DNA of 64,000 nt from an uncultured Pelagibacteraceae bacterium (GTDB lineage Bacteria; Pseudomonadota; Alphaproteobacteria; Pelagibacterales; Pelagibacteraceae). Below, piece after piece: positions 58,638 to 64,000 of this stretch (the first letter of the stretch is position 1; each line of letters opens with the position of its first letter). The notes beneath the pieces are model-generated. The model did no database searches, had not been told where the DNA came from, and saw nothing but the letters and a program-made list of their open reading frames with translations. The stretch spans positions 1 through 64,000 of the forward strand of contig CABYIV010000004.1 of NCBI GenBank assembly GCA_902519255.1. Reading direction: 5' to 3'. Position numbers and translations under genes: made by a program.

Positions 58638-60092
58638 TTAAATTTTTTGATCGTAATCCCCAACTTTACCAGTTTGTTGAAGCAGATTATCAATAAAGTC
58701 AAAAATCTTCTTTTTTCTATCTTCAGAGGTTGGACTTTCAGTAACTACAACTAAAGAGGGTTTATTAGAAGATGCTCTTATTAATCCCCAAGACCCATCA
58801 TCAAAAGAAAATCTTACTCCATTAACAGTTAATATTTCTTTAATTTCTTGATCATCTACTTTAGTTTTATTTTCTTTAATATTTGTTATTTCTTTAACTA
58901 AATTCTCAACTACATCATATTTTTCACTATCTTTACAATAAGGAGCCATAGTCGGGCTTTGATAAGTTGTTGGTAATTCAGCAAGTATTTCACTCATTTT
59001 TTTGTTATTTTTATCGAGTAACTTACAGACTTGTATCGCTGAATTAATTCCATCATCATAGCCATATCCCAAAGGTTTGTTAAAAAAGAAATGACCACTT
59101 TTTTCAAATCCTGCTAAAGCGTTATCGGTATTTACCTTTCTTTTTATATGGGAATGACCAGTTTTCCAATAAATTGTTTCACATTTATTCTCATTTAATA
59201 TTCTGTCATTCGAATAAAGTCCTGTCGATTTTACATCAACAACAAATTTACTATTTTGATGATCTTTTGAAAGATTTCTAGCAATTAATAGTCCTATTTT
59301 ATCTGAAAAGATTTCATTACCTTTGTCATCGATAACACCAACTCTATCTCCGTCTCCATCAAAACCAAATCCTATATCAGCTTTATTTTCTTTAACTGCT
59401 GAAGAAATTGCATGTAACATTTCTAAGTCTTCAGGATTTGGATTGTATTTTGGAAAAGTCCAATCAAGCTCACAATCAAGTTCAATTACTTTGCACCCAA
59501 TGCTTCTTAAAATTTCTGGTGCAAATATTCCTGCTGTTCCATTGCCACAAGCAACTACAGCTTTAATTTTTTTATTTAATGGGTTTTTTGTTATCAAATC
59601 ATTTTTATAAACATTCTGAAAATCATCAATTTTTTTTATATTTCCCTCACCATTAATAAATTTTTGATTAAGAGTAATATCTTTTAGTTCTTTCATTTCT
59701 TCAGGTGCATGAGTTAATCCTTTTTTGATGCCCATTTTTACACCTGTCCAACCATTTTCATTATGGCTAGCTGTAACCATAGCTATTGCATCTGAATTTA
59801 AATTAAACTGTGCGAAGTAAACCATTGGGGATAAAGATAATCCTACATCTTCTATATTGCACCCAGTTGAAACCAAACCCTCTTTTAATTTTTCTTTGAT
59901 ATGTTCACTGTAAGACCTGTAATCTTGGCCAACTATAATTCTAGGATTGTTTTTCTTTGTATGATTAATTATTTGAGTTCCAAGACCTTTACCAAGTTGA
60001 ACGATTCCATCGTCATCTATGTCTTTTTCGTATACCCATCGTGCGTCATATTCCCGAAAGCCGTAAGGATCAATTTTTCCCGAATTATTCAT
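58638..60092 (-). CDS. manB: phosphomannomutase/phosphoglucomutase
   Basis: YGFREYDARWVYE; AMVTASHNENGWTGVKMG; GFGFDGDGDRVGVID; GFEKSGHFFF. Confidence 0.9.
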   Translation of the reverse strand: MNNSGKIDPYGFREYDARWVYEKDIDDDGIVQLGKGLGTQIINHTKKNNPRIIVGQDYRSYSEHIKEKLKEGLVSTGCNIEDVGLSLSPMVYFAQFNLNSDAIAMVTASHNENGWTGVKMGIKKGLTHAPEEMKELKDITLNQKFINGEGNIKKIDDFQNVYKNDLITKNPLNKKIKAVVACGNGTAGIFAPEILRSIGCKVIELDCELDWTFPKYNPNPEDLEMLHAISSAVKENKADIGFGFDGDGDRVGVIDDKGNEIFSDKIGLLIARNLSKDHQNSKFVVDVKSTGLYSNDRILNENKCETIYWKTGHSHIKRKVNTDNALAGFEKSGHFFFNKPLGYGYDDGINSAIQVCKLLDKNNKKMSEILAELPTTYQSPTMAPYCKDSEKYDVVENLVKEITNIKENKTKVDDQEIKEILTVNGVRFSFDDGSWGLIRASSNKPSLVVVTESPTSEDRKKKIFDFIDNLLQQTGKVGDYDQKI

Positions 60093-60175
60093 GTGGATAT
60101 ATGTACATTTTTTTAAAATTTTTATTGATAAATATTTAATAAGTTCTATAAATGTTCTATTGATTTACAATTTAT

Positions 60176-60212
60176 ATAGTATATCAAGTAAATCTACACA
60201 CTATATCTAGTT
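60176..60212 (+). promoter_or_regulatory. tandem NrdR-box-like repeats upstream of nrdA
   Basis: atagTATATCaAGTa (60176-60190) and acacTATATCtAGTt (60198-60212), same phase about 22 bp apart, 42 nt upstream of the nrdA ATG. Confidence 0.6.
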
Positions 60213-60253
60213 ATTTACTAGATTTTTTAGTATAAAGATAAAAAGGGAGTTTA

Positions 60254-62191
60254 ATGAATAAAATATTGTCTCAGGCAATCAGGAAGGCTGTCTCTGATTA
60301 CAAACCAGCGGAAAAAATCAGCAATAATGACAAAAGACCAGACTTATTTTCACTAAATAACAACACTGAGTTGTTTCAAAATTCTAAAGGGATAACTATT
60401 AAAATAGATAGATCTAGAGATAATAATTTAACAGATTTTGGAAGAGCAACACTAAGTGATAGATACCTTGGAGAAAACGAGTCTTTCCAAGATTTATTTG
60501 CAAGAGTTGCGAGTCATTATGCAGATGACAACTTACACGCGCAAAGACTTTACAACTACATAAGTAACTTATGGTTTATGCCAGCAACACCAGTTTTATC
60601 AAATGGTGGAACAAAAAGAGGTTTACCAATTTCTTGTTTCTTAAATGAAGCAGGGGATAGCTTAACTGGAATATTAGATCTATGGAGTGAAAATGTTTGG
60701 TTGGCTGCCAAAGGCGGAGGTATTGGAAGTTATTGGGGCAACTTAAGATCTATTGGAGAAAAAATTGGTAGAGTTGGAAAAACTTCAGGCATTATTCCTT
60801 TTATAAAAGTTATGGACTCTTTGACAATGGCGATCAGTCAAGGCTCTTTAAGAAGAGGATCTGCAGCTTGTTATCTTCCAATTGATCATCCAGAGATAGA
60901 AGAATTTATTGAAATGAGAAGACCAACAGGTGGTGATCCAAACAGAAGATCATTAAATTTACACCACGGTGTTTTAGTTTCAGATGCATTTATGAGAGCT
61001 GTTGAGTTAGACGAACAATGGGCACTAAAAAGTCCAAAAGATCAATCAGTTCAAGCAACTGTTTCTGCAAGAAATTTATGGATTAGATTATTAACTGCAA
61101 GAATTGAAACTGGTGAACCTTATATTGTTTTCATTGATACGGTTAATAGAATGATACCTCAACATCATAAGCTTGCTGGTTTAACTGTTAAGACATCTAA
61201 CTTGTGTAGTGAGATAACTTTACCAACAGGAATTGATAAAGAGGGTAGAGATAGAACAGCAGTATGTTGTTTATCATCTTTAAATTTAGAAACTTATGAT
61301 GAATGGAAAGACGATGAAAACTTTGTTCCAGACGTAATGAGATTTTTAGACAATGTATTAACTGACTTTACTGAAAAAGCCCCCGAGTCATTTAGTGATG
61401 CAGTTTATTCAGCTTTAAAAGAAAGAAGTGTTGGTTTAGGCGTTATGGGTCTTCATTCATTCTTCCAACAAAAAATGATTCCCTTCGAGTCAGTGATGAG
61501 TAAAGTTTGGAATAAAAAAATATTTGAAAGCATCCAAAAACAAGTTGATCAAGCTTCAAAGGATTTGGCTGATGAAAGAGGTGCATGTCCAGATGCTGCT
61601 GATTATGGTATTAATGAAAGATTTTCGAATAAAACTGCAATAGCTCCAACTGCTTCAATTTCAATTATTTGTGGTGGAACATCTCCAGGAGTTGAACCAA
61701 TTGCAGCAAATAGTTATACACATAAAACTTTGTCTGGATCATTCAATGTTAGAAATAAATATCTAAGTAAATTATTAGAGAAGCACGGTAAAAATGATGA
61801 TGAAACATGGTCAAGTATAACAACTAATCAAGGCTCAGTTTCTCATCTTGATTTTTTAACACAACAAGAAAAAGACGTATTTAAAACAGCTTTTGAACTA
61901 GACCAGAAATGGATTGTGGAGTTAGGTGCAGATAGAACTCCTCATATTTCTCAAGCACAATCAATAAATATATTTATACCTGCAGATATTCATAAAAGGG
62001 ACTTACACCAAATCCATTTCCAAGCTTGGAAAAAAGGATTGAAGAGCCTTTATTACTGCAGATCTAAATCAATACAAAGAGCGGAAAACGTAAACGATGC
62101 AAATTCTACAGATGTAACTGCAAATGTTTACAAATCTAAGAAACAAGAAAATCAACAACCAGAATATGAGGAGTGTTTATCATGTCAGTAG
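60254..62191 (+). CDS. nrdA: ribonucleoside-diphosphate reductase alpha subunit
   Basis: 645 aa; MPATPVLSNGGTKRGLPISCFLNEAGDSL; SNLCSEITLPT; C-terminal CLSCQ. Confidence 0.95.
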   Translation: MNKILSQAIRKAVSDYKPAEKISNNDKRPDLFSLNNNTELFQNSKGITIKIDRSRDNNLTDFGRATLSDRYLGENESFQDLFARVASHYADDNLHAQRLYNYISNLWFMPATPVLSNGGTKRGLPISCFLNEAGDSLTGILDLWSENVWLAAKGGGIGSYWGNLRSIGEKIGRVGKTSGIIPFIKVMDSLTMAISQGSLRRGSAACYLPIDHPEIEEFIEMRRPTGGDPNRRSLNLHHGVLVSDAFMRAVELDEQWALKSPKDQSVQATVSARNLWIRLLTARIETGEPYIVFIDTVNRMIPQHHKLAGLTVKTSNLCSEITLPTGIDKEGRDRTAVCCLSSLNLETYDEWKDDENFVPDVMRFLDNVLTDFTEKAPESFSDAVYSALKERSVGLGVMGLHSFFQQKMIPFESVMSKVWNKKIFESIQKQVDQASKDLADERGACPDAADYGINERFSNKTAIAPTASISIICGGTSPGVEPIAANSYTHKTLSGSFNVRNKYLSKLLEKHGKNDDETWSSITTNQGSVSHLDFLTQQEKDVFKTAFELDQKWIVELGADRTPHISQAQSINIFIPADIHKRDLHQIHFQAWKKGLKSLYYCRSKSIQRAENVNDANSTDVTANVYKSKKQENQQPEYEECLSCQ

Positions 62192-63195
62192 AAAGTCTAA
62201 AAGATACAAAACAAAAAATTATAGAACCAAAAAAAATGGGTCTATTAGTTGAGAACCCAGTTTATAAACCATTCAGATACCCATGGTGTTATGATGCCTG
62301 GTTGACTCAACAAAGAATTCATTGGTTACCAGAAGAAGTTCCACTTGGTGATGACGTCAGAGATTGGCAAAAAAATCTTTCAGAATCAGAAAAAAATTTA
62401 TTAACACAAATTTTTAGATTTTTTACTCAAGCAGATGTTGAAGTTAATAACTGTTATTTAAGACATTACACAACTGTATTTAAACCTACAGAAGTTTTAA
62501 TGATGATGACAGCATTTGCATCCATGGAAACAGTTCATGTAGCAGCTTATTCACATCTATTAGATACTATCGGAATGCCAGAATCTGAATATTCTGCATT
62601 CATGAAATACAAAGAGATGAAAGATAAATATGATTACATGCAAAACTTTAATGTAAATTCAAAAGAAGATATCGCAAAGACTGTTGCAGTATTTAGTGCC
62701 TTTACAGAAGGTCTTCAATTATTTGCAAGTTTTGCTATTTTATTAAACTTTCCAAGACATAACAAACTTAAAGGAATGGGTCAGATAGTTACTTGGTCAG
62801 TAAGAGATGAAACTCTTCATTGTAATTCTATGATTAGAATTTTTAAAGAGTTCATTAAAGAAAACCCTGAGATTTGGACGCCAAAACTTAAAAAAGAACT
62901 TTATGAAGCTTGCAGAACTATAATTGAACATGAGGATGCATTTATTGATCTAGCTTTTGAAATGGGTCCAATGCAAGGTTTAACTGCTCAAGAAGTTAAA
63001 GATTACATTAGGTTCATTGGTAATAGAAGATTAACTCAGTTAGGTCTTGAGCCAATATATGATGTTCAGAAAAATCCATTAACATGGTTAGACACGATGT
63101 TAAATGCAGTAGAGCATATGAACTTCTTTGAAGGTAGAGCCACTGAATATTCAAAAGCATCTACACAAGGTAATTGGATAGACGCTTTCTCCTAG
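62182..63195 (+). CDS. nrdB: ribonucleoside-diphosphate reductase beta subunit
   Basis: Start MSVESLKD at 62182 overlapping nrdA stop; YPWCYDAWLTQQRIHWLPEEVPLGDDVRDW; FASMETVHVAAYSHLLD; WSVRDETLHCNSM. Confidence 0.95.
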   Translation: MSVESLKDTKQKIIEPKKMGLLVENPVYKPFRYPWCYDAWLTQQRIHWLPEEVPLGDDVRDWQKNLSESEKNLLTQIFRFFTQADVEVNNCYLRHYTTVFKPTEVLMMMTAFASMETVHVAAYSHLLDTIGMPESEYSAFMKYKEMKDKYDYMQNFNVNSKEDIAKTVAVFSAFTEGLQLFASFAILLNFPRHNKLKGMGQIVTWSVRDETLHCNSMIRIFKEFIKENPEIWTPKLKKELYEACRTIIEHEDAFIDLAFEMGPMQGLTAQEVKDYIRFIGNRRLTQLGLEPIYDVQKNPLTWLDTMLNAVEHMNFFEGRATEYSKASTQGNWIDAFS

Positions 63196-63201
63196 GATTA
63201 A

Positions 63202-63456
63202 GTGATAGTAAGCCCCTGTATAAGTATTTGTAAAACTGATCCAGTATCAGGTCTATGCTATGGATGTGGAAGATCTGATGAAGAGAAAAAAATCTGGAAA
63301 GATCCTGAAACAACTGATGATTGGAAGAGCAATAACTTAAAAGAGCTAGAGAATAGACTTTCAGGCTGGCAATTAGAAGGTTTTAAGAAATCATATAAGA
63401 ATAAGGTCGAAAAGGGTATCTCATTATATAAAGAGAAGTTAAAATCAAATATTTAG
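63202..63456 (+). CDS. DUF1289 family protein
   Basis: SPCISICKTDPVSGLCYGCGRSDEEKKIWKD; GTG start. Confidence 0.85.
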   Translation: MIVSPCISICKTDPVSGLCYGCGRSDEEKKIWKDPETTDDWKSNNLKELENRLSGWQLEGFKKSYKNKVEKGISLYKEKLKSNI

Positions 63457-63556
63457 TTGCTTTTATCTGTAAATCCCATTTAGGTGTGGTCAAATGATCC
63501 TTGTATTAGCAATTTCACTTTGATTATATAAATTTTAACTTTACGAGAGGAAAACA

Positions 63557-64000
63557 ATGAAAAAAACGTTAAATTTGTTACTTAGCGCTATTTTAGTAGT
63601 TACATCATTCATTGGTTTGGGAAATATTGCCGTTGCTGACGGTCATGGTTTTCCATCTAAACCAATTGAAGTTGTTACTCACGCCGGTCTAGGTGGAGGA
63701 ACTGATACAACTGCAAGAATGTTGTTAATTAGAACAAGAAAAAATCTTAAAAATAATGCTTACATCACTCCAAAAAGAGGTGATGCAGGTAACAAGGCAA
63801 TGGCTTACGTAAAATCGAAGCCTAGAGATGGTCATACAGTACTAGCTATTACCCCAACACATTTATTTAGAATGGCTAGAGGGCAAGCGGAGCTGACAAT
63901 TGATGATTTTGTTGGTGTTGCAAGAACTACAGTTGACCCAATTGTAATATTTGTAAATGCAAAAAGTCCTTACAAAACAATTGAAGATTTAATTAAAGCT
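63557..64000 (+). CDS. TctC family substrate-binding protein, 3' truncated by window edge
   Basis: MKKTLNLLLSAILVVTSFIGLGNIAVADGHGFPSKPIEVVTHAGLGGGTDTTARM...; open to end of window; GAGAGGA upstream. Confidence 0.85.
   Translation, partial: MKKTLNLLLSAILVVTSFIGLGNIAVADGHGFPSKPIEVVTHAGLGGGTDTTARMLLIRTRKNLKNNAYITPKRGDAGNKAMAYVKSKPRDGHTVLAITPTHLFRMARGQAELTIDDFVGVARTTVDPIVIFVNAKSPYKTIEDLIKA

Noticed and set aside
63457-63556. Possible riboswitch upstream of the last TctC-like gene
   Set aside because: Only a weak GGTCA/TGATCC-type hairpin; no match to a riboswitch consensus I can recognise.
1-64000. CRISPR arrays, IS elements, prophage or restriction-modification genes
   Set aside because: No regularly spaced repeats, transposase, integrase, phage structural or methylase/restriction motifs were seen in the ORFs or in the gaps inspected.

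Overview
AT-rich, gene-dense window with short intergenic spacers and streamlined alphaproteobacterial gene content, most consistent with the SAR11/Pelagibacterales group (inferred from gene content and codon usage; no phylogeny was run). Most of it is recognisable metabolism and transport: two dimethylglycine/sarcosine dehydrogenase-like flavoproteins, one beside etfB-etfA-ETF:quinone oxidoreductase; a Fur-box-preceded iron ABC operon; an MTA/polyamine region (apt, mtnP, mtnA, a class II aldolase-SDR fusion, a SpeD-SpeE fusion); amino-acid ABC, TRAP and TTT transporters; a compact Anbu/ATP-grasp locus; malonyl-CoA decarboxylase; nrdAB; one tRNA with anticodon CAT. Main items for follow-up: (1) an inverse-autotransporter-like beta-barrel that stops where the domain ends and is immediately followed by a separate secreted protein (26.5-28.2 kb); (2) hairpins, three of them terminator-like, between the solute-binding-protein gene and the membrane-component genes in all four complete transporter operons, one containing the tctB start codon; (3) a possible DHAP-shunt-like MTA salvage route using a fused aldolase-dehydrogenase; (4) an Anbu plus ATP-grasp locus with no alpha-E or transglutaminase partner in the window; (5) an untracked 57-aa CxxCxxxC mini-ORF in the iron operon; (6) a pseudoknot-capable element at 58.55 kb. 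No CRISPR array, IS element or prophage was seen.
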